From Candidatus Parvarchaeota archaeon (GTDB lineage Archaea > Nanobdellota > Nanobdellia > Parvarchaeales > Parvarchaeaceae): a stretch of DNA of 24,112 bases. The position numbers and the translations under genes were made by a program. The DNA is taken from NCBI GenBank assembly GCA_030044235.1, contig JASHWD010000008.1, positions 1 to 24,112 on the forward strand. The letters run 5' to 3'. Shown one piece after another: positions 7,780 through 15,379 of the stretch. The notes under the pieces are model-generated. The model made no database searches, had not been told where the DNA came from, and saw only the letters and a list, made by a program, of their open reading frames with translations. The first letter of the stretch is position 1. Every line of letters begins with the position of its first letter.

Positions 7780-10305
7780 ATGGAAAATGAAACTCATGAA
7801 AGTATAGGAGAGAATCTAAAGCCTAGGAACTACAAATTATTTTTTGAACCCGATTTCAACTCGTTTAAATCCCGTGGAAAAGAGGAAATAAGCGTTTCAA
7901 TAAAAGAAGCTACTAACTCTGTGCGTTTAAATTCAAAAGAACTTCAGATAATAAAAGCTAGCGCGCTTACTGGCGGTAGAGAGATATCTGGCGTCGTAAA
8001 AGAAAACTCGCAAAAACAGATAATAGAAATAGTCTTTCAGGAAAAATTAAACGGCGAGGTAAAATTAAAGATAGAATTTATAGCTGACAATAATGACCGG
8101 ATGTATGGATTTTCTAGAAGCAATTACAAGGTAGGCGATAGAGACGAATATCTGCTTAGTTCGCAGTTCGAAGCTACCGATGCAAGAGCTGCATTCCCTT
8201 GCATAGACGAGCCAGAATTCAAAGCTACATTTGATCTTTCTCTAAAAATAGACAAAGAACTTGAGGCAATCTCTAATATGCCTAAAAAGAGCGAAAAAAG
8301 TGAGGGCAATAAAAAAATAGTTACTTTTGAAACAACTCCGATAATGTCTACATATCTTTTATACATAGGGGTTGGAAAATACGACGTGCTTAGCGGAAAG
8401 TTGGGAAATCTAGGGATAAACATCTTTACAGTACGAGGCAAGAAAAAATATGCGAAAACTGCATTGGAATATACTAAGAAATTCGTGAAATACTTCGAAG
8501 AATATTTTGGTATAAAATATCCACTCCCAAAACTTGATCTTATCGCCGTACCGGATTTTGCAAATGGGGCGATGGAAAACTGGGGCGCGATGACCTTTAG
8601 GGAAGTCTATCTACTCAGAGATGAAAAAAGTCCTACATTTATGATAAGGCACATAGCAGAAATAATAGCCCACGAGCTTGCTCATCAATGGTTTGGAGAC
8701 CTTGTAACTATGAAGTGGTGGAATGATATTTGGCTTAACGAAAGCTTCGCGACATTAATGAGTTACAAGGCGATGGACGCCGTGTTTCCGAAGTGGAAAG
8801 TCTGGCTAGAATATCTCCTATTTGCATTCAATAGTGCCTTTTTAATAGATGGTCTCAAAGCTACGCATCCAATAAGTGTTCACGTACAGAACGCAGACGA
8901 GATAGAAGAAATCTTTGATACTATAAGTTACAGAAAAGGCGGAAGCGTTCTTCATATGCTTGATGACTATGTTGGAAATGAGACTTTTAGGAAAGGACTA
9001 AATATCTATCTTAAAAACAATTCTTATAAAAATGCAACAAAATTTGACTTATGGGAAGCAATAGAAAAGGCTGCTGTTTTAGATGGTAAAAATCTCCAAG
9101 TACCAGAAATAATGAGCGCATTTGTTGAGAAGATGGGTTACCCGGTATTACGCGTTTCAACTAGCAGTAATTTATTCACGTTAAAACAAAGCAGATTTCT
9201 TTTTTCTGGAGATTTAGATGACAAATGGCCCCTGCCGGTACATTACAGAACACAAAAAAATGACAAAAAAATATTAATGAAAGGAAATGAAACCTTAATA
9301 AAAGATGATTCTGAATGGATAAAACTTAATTACGGACAAAATGGATTGTACAAAGTAATCTATGAAGACTTGGTTTTGGAAAAACTAGGAAATTTGATTA
9401 AAAAAGGGATGTTGCCTGTAGAAGATGCGTGGGGTATAGAAAACGATCTTTTTTCAATTTTAAGAGGTGGCAACTTAGATACTTTGAAGTATCTTGATTT
9501 TATTAATAAATTTTGTTTGAGTGCCGAATATCCAGTAAGCGAGAGTTTAGTAGCGCATTTGTCATGGCTCTACAGCATAAATTACAATAAGCCTTTAGGT
9601 GAAAAAGTAAGAGAAACAAGTATAAAGTTTGGTATAAATCTCTTAACAAAATTAGGATGGGATGCAAAGAAAGCGGAAAGTGATACTATAAGGATAACAA
9701 GGACAGGAATTATTGGTCTTTTAGGAATAGTAAGAGAACCAAGCGTAACAAAAAAACTATTATCCCTATTTGACTTAATAAAGAAAGGCAAAGGAAAGAA
9801 AATAGACCCGGACATGCTAAACAACATATATTCGGCGGCGGCACTAAATGCAGATAAAACTATATTTAATGAGCTAATCGAACTATACAAAAAAGCTAGT
9901 TCTCTTAATGAAAAAGTGTTTATATTAACCGCATTGGGTAAGGTCAACGACCAGGAATTATTATTTAAAGCACTGGAATTTCAAAAATCTGAACATGTTA
10001 GACCTCACGATTCATGCATAGTGTCTGTTTCAGCAACATATAATCCGATAAGCGGCGAAATCTTGTTTAAATGGCTTAAAGAGAACTGGAAGACCATACT
10101 TAAGAAATTTGATGCCGGTACAAAAATAGCAAATAAGCACCTTTGCAGTTTAATGGGCGTAAAAGACCCCACACTAGCAAAAGAAATTTTTAATTTTTTC
10201 TCGAAAGAAGGAAATTTTAGAGATGATTTAAGATATCCTTTAGACCAGACTCTAGAAATAATAGAGCTTAATCTAACGTATATAAAAAATAACCTAAGTT
10301 CATAA
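7780..10305 (+). CDS. M1 family zinc aminopeptidase (tricorn interacting factor F2/F3-like)
   Basis: Cytoplasmic M1 metallo-aminopeptidase of 841 aa from the ATG at 7780. It carries the exopeptidase motif G-A-M-E-N (263-267), the zinc site HELAH (298-302) and the third ligand E321 in NESFAT, the canonical HExxH-x18-E layout. Upstream is the N-terminal beta domain with QFEATDARAAFPCIDEPEFKATF; downstream a long helical ERAP1-C-like domain closes the active-site cavity. No signal peptide is evident. In Thermoplasma relatives such enzymes (factors F2 and F3) trim peptides made by the proteasome and tricorn protease; no tricorn gene is visible here. Length is a little above the factors as I recall them (near 780 aa). 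Confidence 0.93.
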   Translation: MENETHESIGENLKPRNYKLFFEPDFNSFKSRGKEEISVSIKEATNSVRLNSKELQIIKASALTGGREISGVVKENSQKQIIEIVFQEKLNGEVKLKIEFIADNNDRMYGFSRSNYKVGDRDEYLLSSQFEATDARAAFPCIDEPEFKATFDLSLKIDKELEAISNMPKKSEKSEGNKKIVTFETTPIMSTYLLYIGVGKYDVLSGKLGNLGINIFTVRGKKKYAKTALEYTKKFVKYFEEYFGIKYPLPKLDLIAVPDFANGAMENWGAMTFREVYLLRDEKSPTFMIRHIAEIIAHELAHQWFGDLVTMKWWNDIWLNESFATLMSYKAMDAVFPKWKVWLEYLLFAFNSAFLIDGLKATHPISVHVQNADEIEEIFDTISYRKGGSVLHMLDDYVGNETFRKGLNIYLKNNSYKNATKFDLWEAIEKAAVLDGKNLQVPEIMSAFVEKMGYPVLRVSTSSNLFTLKQSRFLFSGDLDDKWPLPVHYRTQKNDKKILMKGNETLIKDDSEWIKLNYGQNGLYKVIYEDLVLEKLGNLIKKGMLPVEDAWGIENDLFSILRGGNLDTLKYLDFINKFCLSAEYPVSESLVAHLSWLYSINYNKPLGEKVRETSIKFGINLLTKLGWDAKKAESDTIRITRTGIIGLLGIVREPSVTKKLLSLFDLIKKGKGKKIDPDMLNNIYSAAALNADKTIFNELIELYKKASSLNEKVFILTALGKVNDQELLFKALEFQKSEHVRPHDSCIVSVSATYNPISGEILFKWLKENWKTILKKFDAGTKIANKHLCSLMGVKDPTLAKEIFNFFSKEGNFRDDLRYPLDQTLEIIELNLTYIKNNLSS

Positions 10306-10311
10306 CTTATT

Positions 10312-10325
10312 TTTAAATATTTATA
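10312..10325 (+). promoter_or_regulatory. TATA box for aminotransferase gene
   Basis: TTTAAATATTTATA in the 45-base gap before the ATG at 10351; spacing of about 26-32 bases fits a leaderless start. Confidence 0.55.
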
Positions 10326-10350
10326 CGGTTCTCTCTTTAAGTATCTAAAG

Positions 10351-11598
10351 ATGGAAAGAAACAAAAGAGTAAAAAGGGAAGAGAAAAGAGAACTAGACTT
10401 AGATAGTTTCTTGGCAAATGGCATAGAAAAGATGAGGGCTTCTGATGTAAGAGACGCATTAAAACTCGTTGAAGGCAAAAAGATTATAAGTTTTGCTGGT
10501 GGTTTACCGGACCCGGAAACTTTTCCTCACAAAGAAGTTAAAGATATAATAAGAACATTAGAACATTCAGACCTTTCTTCCTCATTTCAATACGGTGCTA
10601 CTTTGGGAGTAATAGAATTAAGAAAAGAACTGTCAAAATTGGTTTCTAAGCGTGGCATAGTAAACGTAGATGAAACTAATGTCTTGGTCTCTGCAGGAAG
10701 TCAAGAAGCAATTTATATTTTATGCTTTCTTCTCTTGAATCCCGGGGACGACATTATAGTCGAGACTCCCACCTACGTCGCTGCACTAAATGCGATGAGA
10801 TTGCGAGAACCTATCTTTCATGGTATTCCTTTAAGAGAAGATGGAATGGACATGAAAGAACTTGAAAAAACGATTAAAGAAGTCGAAGCTAAAGGTAGAA
10901 GAATAAAGTTCATTTACACTATACCTTCTTCTCAAAATCCAGGCGGTATAACAATGAGCATGCAGAATAGAAAACGACTTTTGGAACTCGCTGAAGAGCA
11001 CAATATTTTAATAATCGAAGACGACGCGTATGGTTTTCTAGCTTTTGATGGAAACGCCCCGGATGCAATAAAATCACTAGATAAAACCGGACGCGTTATA
11101 TACACCTCAACTTTTAGTAAAATCCTTGCGCCGGGCTTTAGATTGGGATGGGTAATCGCTAGCAATGAAGTAATATCTAAAATGGAATTAATGAAACAAA
11201 GTGTAGATTTACATTCTTCAACATTCACACAGCGGATAGCTCTCGAAACTTTGAGACGCGGAGTAATCGAGAGAAATATGCCAAGAGTAAGAAAGCTTTA
11301 CAAAGAGAAGAGAGACGTTATGATAAAAAGCATAGAAGAATGGTTCCCTAAAGATGTAAAATATAGCATACCTGACGGAGGAATGTTCATATTCGTTTGG
11401 TTAAAACCAGAAATAAACGCTCGTGACCTATTGAAGAGCGCAGTGGAACGTGGCGTAGCATTTGTCCCTGGCTCAGGATTCTATCACGATGACAGCGGTA
11501 AAAATACGATGAGACTTAATTTCAGTAAGCCATCCGTAGAAGAGATAAAAAAAGGTATAAAGATACTCGGTTTGCTTATAAAAGAAAAAACTAATTAA
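10351..11598 (+). CDS. PLP-dependent aminotransferase, class I/II (2-aminoadipate/aromatic/branched-chain type)
   Basis: Fold-type I aminotransferase of 415 aa. ISFAGGLPDPETFP near residues 46-59 and the STFSKILAPGFRLGW motif with the Schiff-base lysine at K257 are hallmarks of the LysN/ARO8/MocR-related branch that includes archaeal multisubstrate aminotransferases. Other PLP-site pieces are VSAGSQEAI, IPSSQNPGG and EDDAYGFL; the C-terminal NTMRLNFS contains the substrate-carboxylate arginine. Likely reaction: transfer of an amino group between glutamate/2-oxoglutarate and a hydrophobic amino acid or 2-aminoadipate. A highly charged 17-residue N-terminal extension precedes the domain. Seven bases separate it from the DUF4239-like gene, so the two may be co-transcribed. 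Confidence 0.92.
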   Translation: MERNKRVKREEKRELDLDSFLANGIEKMRASDVRDALKLVEGKKIISFAGGLPDPETFPHKEVKDIIRTLEHSDLSSSFQYGATLGVIELRKELSKLVSKRGIVNVDETNVLVSAGSQEAIYILCFLLLNPGDDIIVETPTYVAALNAMRLREPIFHGIPLREDGMDMKELEKTIKEVEAKGRRIKFIYTIPSSQNPGGITMSMQNRKRLLELAEEHNILIIEDDAYGFLAFDGNAPDAIKSLDKTGRVIYTSTFSKILAPGFRLGWVIASNEVISKMELMKQSVDLHSSTFTQRIALETLRRGVIERNMPRVRKLYKEKRDVMIKSIEEWFPKDVKYSIPDGGMFIFVWLKPEINARDLLKSAVERGVAFVPGSGFYHDDSGKNTMRLNFSKPSVEEIKKGIKILGLLIKEKTN

Positions 11599-11605
11599 AT
11601 CTTAT

Positions 11606-12331
11606 ATGAAAACTGGTTTTCTCATAATAATCGCAATCTTAGTTTCAGCAATATTGGCCTTAAATCCTTTCAAATTCCTGTCCTTCAACGACGCCAGTCT
11701 TTTCTTTACTGTGATAGGCGTTACATATGGAGTAATGTCGGCGTTTGCAATAAATGATACAGACAAAGCACTTGACCAACTCAGGGATGCATTTGGAAAA
11801 GAAGTTAATTCATTAAAGTCAATTTATCTGCTTTCAAAGAGTTTATCAGATAACGTAGCTTTTAAAAAAATTTGCAGTAGTATAGTCGAATACTGTAAAG
11901 AGACTATAGACCTAGACCTTGCGGCCTACGGACAGGGTACAAAAGCTCACATTAAATTCCACTCTCTTCTTAGTTTAATTTCAGGTATAAAAATCAGAGG
12001 AACTAGAGATAGAGCTCTTTTTGCTTCTATACTAGAAGATACAAAAATAACATCAATGTCTCGAGATGAACAAATTATACTTGCGAGGGATAGATTACCA
12101 AAAATGCAATGGATATTGGAACTGTTTCTTTCTTTTATTTTAATAGGGATACTTACAGTAGTTAGCGTTCCGCAAACAATAGTTTCAGTTGCGGTGGTCT
12201 TCTTTATTATGGTTGCTATACTTTTCACATTGATAGTTATCTACGAGCTTGATTCTATGAAAGATTTTGAAGACGAGATATCGAACGAGCCGTATCGCAA
12301 GCTTATAGCGATAGTAGAACATCGCATATAA
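11606..12331 (+). CDS. Membrane protein resembling the DUF4239 (bestrophin-like) family
   Basis: A 241-aa protein with two N-terminal hydrophobic helices (about 3-19 and 30-50), a soluble helical middle of about 115 residues and two C-terminal helices (about 168-187 and 190-214). The pattern GVTYGVMSAFAINDTDKA leading into REAF-like and EVNSLKSIYLLSKSL segments, then SIVEYCKETID, matches my recollection of DUF4239, a bestrophin-like group of unknown function; no search was possible. It begins seven bases after the aminotransferase stop. Physiological role unknown; a channel-like role is only a family-level guess. Confidence 0.7.
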   Translation: MKTGFLIIIAILVSAILALNPFKFLSFNDASLFFTVIGVTYGVMSAFAINDTDKALDQLRDAFGKEVNSLKSIYLLSKSLSDNVAFKKICSSIVEYCKETIDLDLAAYGQGTKAHIKFHSLLSLISGIKIRGTRDRALFASILEDTKITSMSRDEQIILARDRLPKMQWILELFLSFILIGILTVVSVPQTIVSVAVVFFIMVAILFTLIVIYELDSMKDFEDEISNEPYRKLIAIVEHRI

Positions 12332-12401
12332 TTCTATAAAATAAAATTAACGTGCAAACCTTTAAAATAAAAGGACGTATATAAAATAATAGGAAAACAA
12401 G

Positions 12402-12824
12402 ATGGCAGAGACAGAAACAAAACAAAAATATAAATTCTTGATAGTTTCAAATGAAGCGGATGGAGAAGACATTGCGTATCAGTTAAAAAAAGAAGGCAAC
12501 GACGTAAAGTTATTTATACAAAACCCTGCCGAAAGGGATGTACTTGATGGAGTTGTAGACAAAATAGATGACTGGGAAAGCGAGAAAAATTGGGCGGATA
12601 TAATAATATTTGATTACACTTCTTTTGGATTCAGACAGAACGAACTTAGACAACAGGGTTTTAAAGTTATAGGTGGTAGCTATTTAGGGGATCAACTAGA
12701 ACTAGATAGAAAATTCGGATTAGAATATTTTAAGAAGATGAATACAAAGACACTCGAGACATTTGAATTTGATAGTTTTAACACCGCCAAAAGTTTCTTA
12801 AAGATCAAAAAAAGAGATTTATAA
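12402..12824 (+). CDS. PurD-like ATP-grasp protein, N-terminal fragment (frame ends early)
   Basis: N-terminal 140 residues of a PurD-like protein. They form a Rossmann-like pre-ATP-grasp domain (YKFLIVSNEADGEDIAYQL, then DIIIFDYTSFG and KVIGGSYLGDQLELDRKFG, matching the PurD S-K-x-F-A/K helix region). The frame stops at 12822 shortly after a run of seven A (12807-12813). The adjoining frame continues the homology without a gap, so this and the next entry are parts of one gene. The usual GARS GGREHA phosphate-binding motif is absent at the N-terminus. Two TATA-like stretches (12361-12368 and 12378-12387) precede it; an AGGA at 12391 could act as a weak Shine-Dalgarno. Confidence 0.8.
   Translation: MAETETKQKYKFLIVSNEADGEDIAYQLKKEGNDVKLFIQNPAERDVLDGVVDKIDDWESEKNWADIIIFDYTSFGFRQNELRQQGFKVIGGSYLGDQLELDRKFGLEYFKKMNTKTLETFEFDSFNTAKSFLKIKKRDL
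12807..12813 (+). other. A7 run at the frame change of the PurD-like gene
   Basis: Seven A in the context ATC-AAA-AAA-AGA. The upstream frame must shift by -1 (or the transcript gain one A) to enter the frame encoding the ATP-grasp core. The two frames overlap open only from 12782 to 12821, so the change has to fall in this interval, and the A run is the only slippery site seen there. Confidence 0.65.
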
Positions 12825-12877
12825 TAAAATTTGATGGCTCTGCAGGTAGCGAAAAAAGTCTTGTATATCTAGCTAAA

Positions 12878-13711
12878 ATGGAGGACAATAGTGATCTAGT
12901 AAGACTTTTGGACCACTATAACAAAAAATGGAACACTGCATGGGGCGAACCTAAGTTTATTCTTCAAGAAGTTGTAGAGGGAGTAGAGACCGCCGTAACT
13001 GCCTTTTTTAACGGAGAAAAGTTTCTTATGCCGGTTTACATGAACTTTGAGAACAAACGCCTTTTGACTGGTGATCTTGGTGTGATGACTGGTGAGATGG
13101 GGACGCATGGTTTTTTCACGTTTGACAAGCTTAAACTTTTCAAGAATACGTTGAAAAAGATAGAGGATGACTTAAAGAAGGACGGATATGTCGGTACCAT
13201 AGACGTTAATTGTATAATAAACGAAGAAGGAATCTGGCCACTTGAATTCACATCGCGTTTTGGTTATCCATTGATAAGTCTTATATTTGAAGGACTGCGT
13301 GACCATACAAGAGTTACAGACTTAATGGTCGGCTTGGTAAACAAAACTATAGATTTTATAGAAGCGGATGATGGCTACCAAATAGGTGTAGCTATTTGCG
13401 TACCAACCTTTCCATACATGGATGGATTTGAAAGATATGGTAAGGAAACGCCAGTAATGATAATGAAAGATGAAGTTATGACGCATTTTCACCCGGGTGA
13501 TTTAAAATTAGACAACGATATGTGGGTTACAGCAGGCTCAATCGGGTGGGGTCTTGTAGTTACAGGGAGAGGAGATACTATTTTTGAAGCAAAAACTCAA
13601 GCTTATCAAAATATAAAAAATACTATCGTGCCGAACGCAATTTATAGAATAGATATATCAGACCGCTGGCTAAAAGATTATCCAAAACTGCATCGCTGGG
13701 GATATATATAG
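12878..13711 (+). CDS. PurD-like ATP-grasp protein, C-terminal fragment
   Basis: C-terminal part of the same ATP-grasp protein. The ATG at 12878 is only the first start codon in this frame; the frame is open from 12782, and bases before the ATG encode FIIKFDGSAGSEKS, the ATP-grasp loop with the ATP-binding lysine, so a protein begun at 12878 would lack it. Recognisable PurD parts are FILQEVVEGVETAVTAF, ENKRLLTGDLG-MTGEMGT and PLEFTSRFGYP. In true GAR synthetase the last reads E-F-N-x-R-F-G-D-P-E; here the metal-ligand Asn is Thr and the Asp is Tyr. So it is a divergent ligase, substrate unknown. The gene ends four bases from the convergent YdjM-like gene. Confidence 0.8.
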   Translation: MEDNSDLVRLLDHYNKKWNTAWGEPKFILQEVVEGVETAVTAFFNGEKFLMPVYMNFENKRLLTGDLGVMTGEMGTHGFFTFDKLKLFKNTLKKIEDDLKKDGYVGTIDVNCIINEEGIWPLEFTSRFGYPLISLIFEGLRDHTRVTDLMVGLVNKTIDFIEADDGYQIGVAICVPTFPYMDGFERYGKETPVMIMKDEVMTHFHPGDLKLDNDMWVTAGSIGWGLVVTGRGDTIFEAKTQAYQNIKNTIVPNAIYRIDISDRWLKDYPKLHRWGYI

Positions 13712-13715
13712 TAAG

Positions 13716-14678
13716 TTAAAAATAAACCTTGCGCCAAGATGATTTAACGCCCAAAACGTTTCCTTTCTTATCCATTGAAACTTCCGCGCCAAAAGATCTG
13801 TTCATTGTAGTCATCTCAGGAGAAAACCAAAATATCTTGTAAATACCGTTCTTCTCGCTCGCATTTACGAATTTATAAATTTCCCTCATGAAACCTATCT
13901 TTCTCATAGCATAAAGATAGCTTTTGGATATGGCTTCGTTAACTGAAAGTTTATTTTTCTTTTTTACTTTGTTTTCCATTTTTAGACTATATATTTTATT
14001 GGAAAAACCTCTAAATGTTCTATAAATTCTGTAATTGATACTGTATTCAATAGACGAAGTTTTTTCACGAATAAAGATCCAGCGAAATGGGTTAGTAGTG
14101 GGTACAACATCAGTATATTTGCCCTTTCTTTTAATTCTATTAACAAAAATCTTTGATACTCCTCTTATGAGAATGTAAGAAACATACAATCCCAGCATTA
14201 TCCATACCGTATAAGTCCAAACTGATGTGGCTACATTTCCTTTTTCGTATAATAACAAAAAGAATCCACCTATTGAGGGGAACATTACCATAAAATTAAC
14301 AGCTACGTCAGCATTCGCATGAAGTCGTTTAGCTGAAAAAGGTGAAAGTGGTGGTACAGAAAAATTAGTAAATCCATCAAGGGCTATATGGAGAAGTCCT
14401 CCAATCTCCATAGCTAAGAGAAACAAAAAATAGTTACCTCGTACTATTAAAGTCGCTAGAAATCCTCCGACTACCGCTATTATAGTTATGCCGGTTATAG
14501 AATGCGTTATCCCGTGGTGTCTAAGTGCGGGTACATACTTATAAAGAGGTATAAAGAGTATATCCGCATCAGGCAGACCGCCCGCCAGGGCCGCGGCCGC
14601 AATATAGACTGTTGCGTTCTTCCCAAAAATAACGAAAGATACTGCGTAAGCTATAAGAACATGCGTTATCAGATCCAT
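13716..14678 (-). CDS. YdjM-type membrane-bound metal-dependent hydrolase
   Basis: Membrane protein of 320 aa from the YdjM (LexA-regulated, membrane-bound predicted metal-dependent hydrolase, formerly DUF457) family. Putative metal residues are in place: H6, the GLPDAD turn (34-39), RHHGITHS (53-60) and HIALDGFTNF (97-106). Four to five hydrophobic helices fill the first 165 residues. A basic, membrane-free tail of about 150 residues follows and ends in a short beta-like region. Enzymatic substrate is not known for the family; membrane lipid or phosphoester hydrolysis is speculation. Its ATG lies about 24 bases from a TATA-like element, and it is divergent from the orphan gene at 14811. Confidence 0.83.
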   Translation of the reverse strand: MDLITHVLIAYAVSFVIFGKNATVYIAAAALAGGLPDADILFIPLYKYVPALRHHGITHSITGITIIAVVGGFLATLIVRGNYFLFLLAMEIGGLLHIALDGFTNFSVPPLSPFSAKRLHANADVAVNFMVMFPSIGGFFLLLYEKGNVATSVWTYTVWIMLGLYVSYILIRGVSKIFVNRIKRKGKYTDVVPTTNPFRWIFIREKTSSIEYSINYRIYRTFRGFSNKIYSLKMENKVKKKNKLSVNEAISKSYLYAMRKIGFMREIYKFVNASEKNGIYKIFWFSPEMTTMNRSFGAEVSMDKKGNVLGVKSSWRKVYF

Positions 14679-14695
14679 AATAAGATGAACATATC

Positions 14696-14706
14696 AAATT
14701 AAATAT
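14696..14706 (-). promoter_or_regulatory. TATA box for YdjM-like gene
   Basis: Minus strand reads ATATTTAATTT about 24 bases before the ATG at 14678. It touches the first copy of the direct repeat at 14705. Confidence 0.5.
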
Positions 14707-14734
14707 GCTTTTAGAATTTTGAGACATGCTTTTA
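14705..14734. repeat. Direct repeat ATGCTTTTA with 21-bp period
   Basis: ATGCTTTTA occurs at 14705-14713 and again at 14726-14734; with the following bases the two copies agree at 14 of 16 positions. The 21-bp period equals two helical turns, as for tandem sites of a DNA-binding protein, and the pair lies in the 132-base divergent promoter region. Confidence 0.4.
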
Positions 14735-14773
14735 AAATCTAGTTTTATAACTATAAAAAAAGAGAAAGAAAGC

Positions 14774-14785
14774 TTTATATATTTA
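14774..14785 (+). promoter_or_regulatory. TATA box for the 102-aa orphan gene
   Basis: TTTATATATTTA, the strongest-looking TATA element in the window, 26-37 bases before the ATG at 14811; a leader of only a few bases is expected. Confidence 0.6.
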
Positions 14786-14810
14786 ATAGACTATCTAAAA
14801 GTAGTTAATT

Positions 14811-15119
14811 ATGGGTATAACAGAATATAAAACTTCTTATAGCGGGCCCCAAGACTTAGCGCCACTGGCCGTAATCCCTACGTTAGAAAGAAGACGTTCT
14901 CAAACAAAACTTGATATGTTCTATGATCTTTCAGATAATGTGACCGGAGGAGTTATTTTAACTATGGCTATGTTAGTAATTGAGAAACGTTCCTTAGATA
15001 AAAGATGCTACGAAAGTATTTTTCTTCTTCCTTTTCAGAATAAAAAGGAAGTCTCAAAAATTTCTAATATCCCCCAATTACGATCTGGTAGACAAACATC
15101 ACTCGATGAAATATTATAA
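14811..15119 (+). CDS. Hypothetical protein, 102 aa
   Basis: I do not recognise this protein. It is soluble-looking with one moderately hydrophobic stretch (GGVILTMAMLVI, about residues 46-57), an N-terminal part with several prolines and Arg-rich ERRRSQTK, and a charged C-terminal half. A good TATA box at the expected distance and clean spacing to the next promoter argue that it is a real gene. It has no partner on the same transcript that I can see, since the DUF308-like gene downstream has its own TATA element. It may be a lineage-specific orphan. Confidence 0.55.
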   Translation: MGITEYKTSYSGPQDLAPLAVIPTLERRRSQTKLDMFYDLSDNVTGGVILTMAMLVIEKRSLDKRCYESIFLLPFQNKKEVSKISNIPQLRSGRQTSLDEIL

Positions 15120-15141
15120 ATCGTGATTTTTATTAACTAAG

Positions 15142-15154
15142 TATTTATATTTAT
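15142..15154 (+). promoter_or_regulatory. TATA box for small membrane protein operon
   Basis: TATTTATATTTAT centred about 24 bases before the ATG at 15172, fitting a leaderless first gene. Confidence 0.55.
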
Positions 15155-15171
15155 CTTGCTTTTTTCATAAA

Positions 15172-15375
15172 ATGAGAAGAGCACGGCAGGAACCATTTTC
15201 TACCTGGGTAAGAAGAGCCTCTTTGTTCGCAGGTATAATAGCACTGCTCGTAGGTCTCATAATAATACTTTTTCCGGGTTTAGCCTTGTTATTTGTAGTT
15301 TATTTGGTAGGATTAGTTCTTGTACTAGTCGGTATAGAAAGGATAATCTTTGGATTGTCAGGAAGAATGAGGTAA
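15172..15375 (+). CDS. Small DUF308/HdeD-like membrane protein
   Basis: A 67-aa protein with a basic N-terminus and two closely spaced transmembrane helices joined by a P-G-L turn (LFAGIIALLVGLIIILFPG, then LALLFVVYLVGLVLVLVGIERI). This repeat unit, ending in V-G-I-x-R-I-I-F-G, is the building block of DUF308 (HdeD) proteins, which normally carry three such units; here only one remains. The E. coli relative is tied to acid resistance, but its mechanism is unclear and a role here is inference. Its end carries the Shine-Dalgarno for the next gene, which starts five bases after the stop. Confidence 0.75.
   Translation: MRRARQEPFSTWVRRASLFAGIIALLVGLIIILFPGLALLFVVYLVGLVLVLVGIERIIFGLSGRMR
15369..15373 (+). 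promoter_or_regulatory. Shine-Dalgarno for the 128-aa membrane protein
   Basis: GAGGT spanning the stop codon of the previous gene, six bases before the ATG at 15380; it sets this start. Confidence 0.6.
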
Positions 15376-15379
15376 ATCT

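Noticed and set aside
10005..10478. 157-aa minus-strand frame across the aminopeptidase-aminotransferase junction
   Set aside because: It runs through the promoter and start of the aminotransferase and has low-complexity Ser/Phe/Leu composition.
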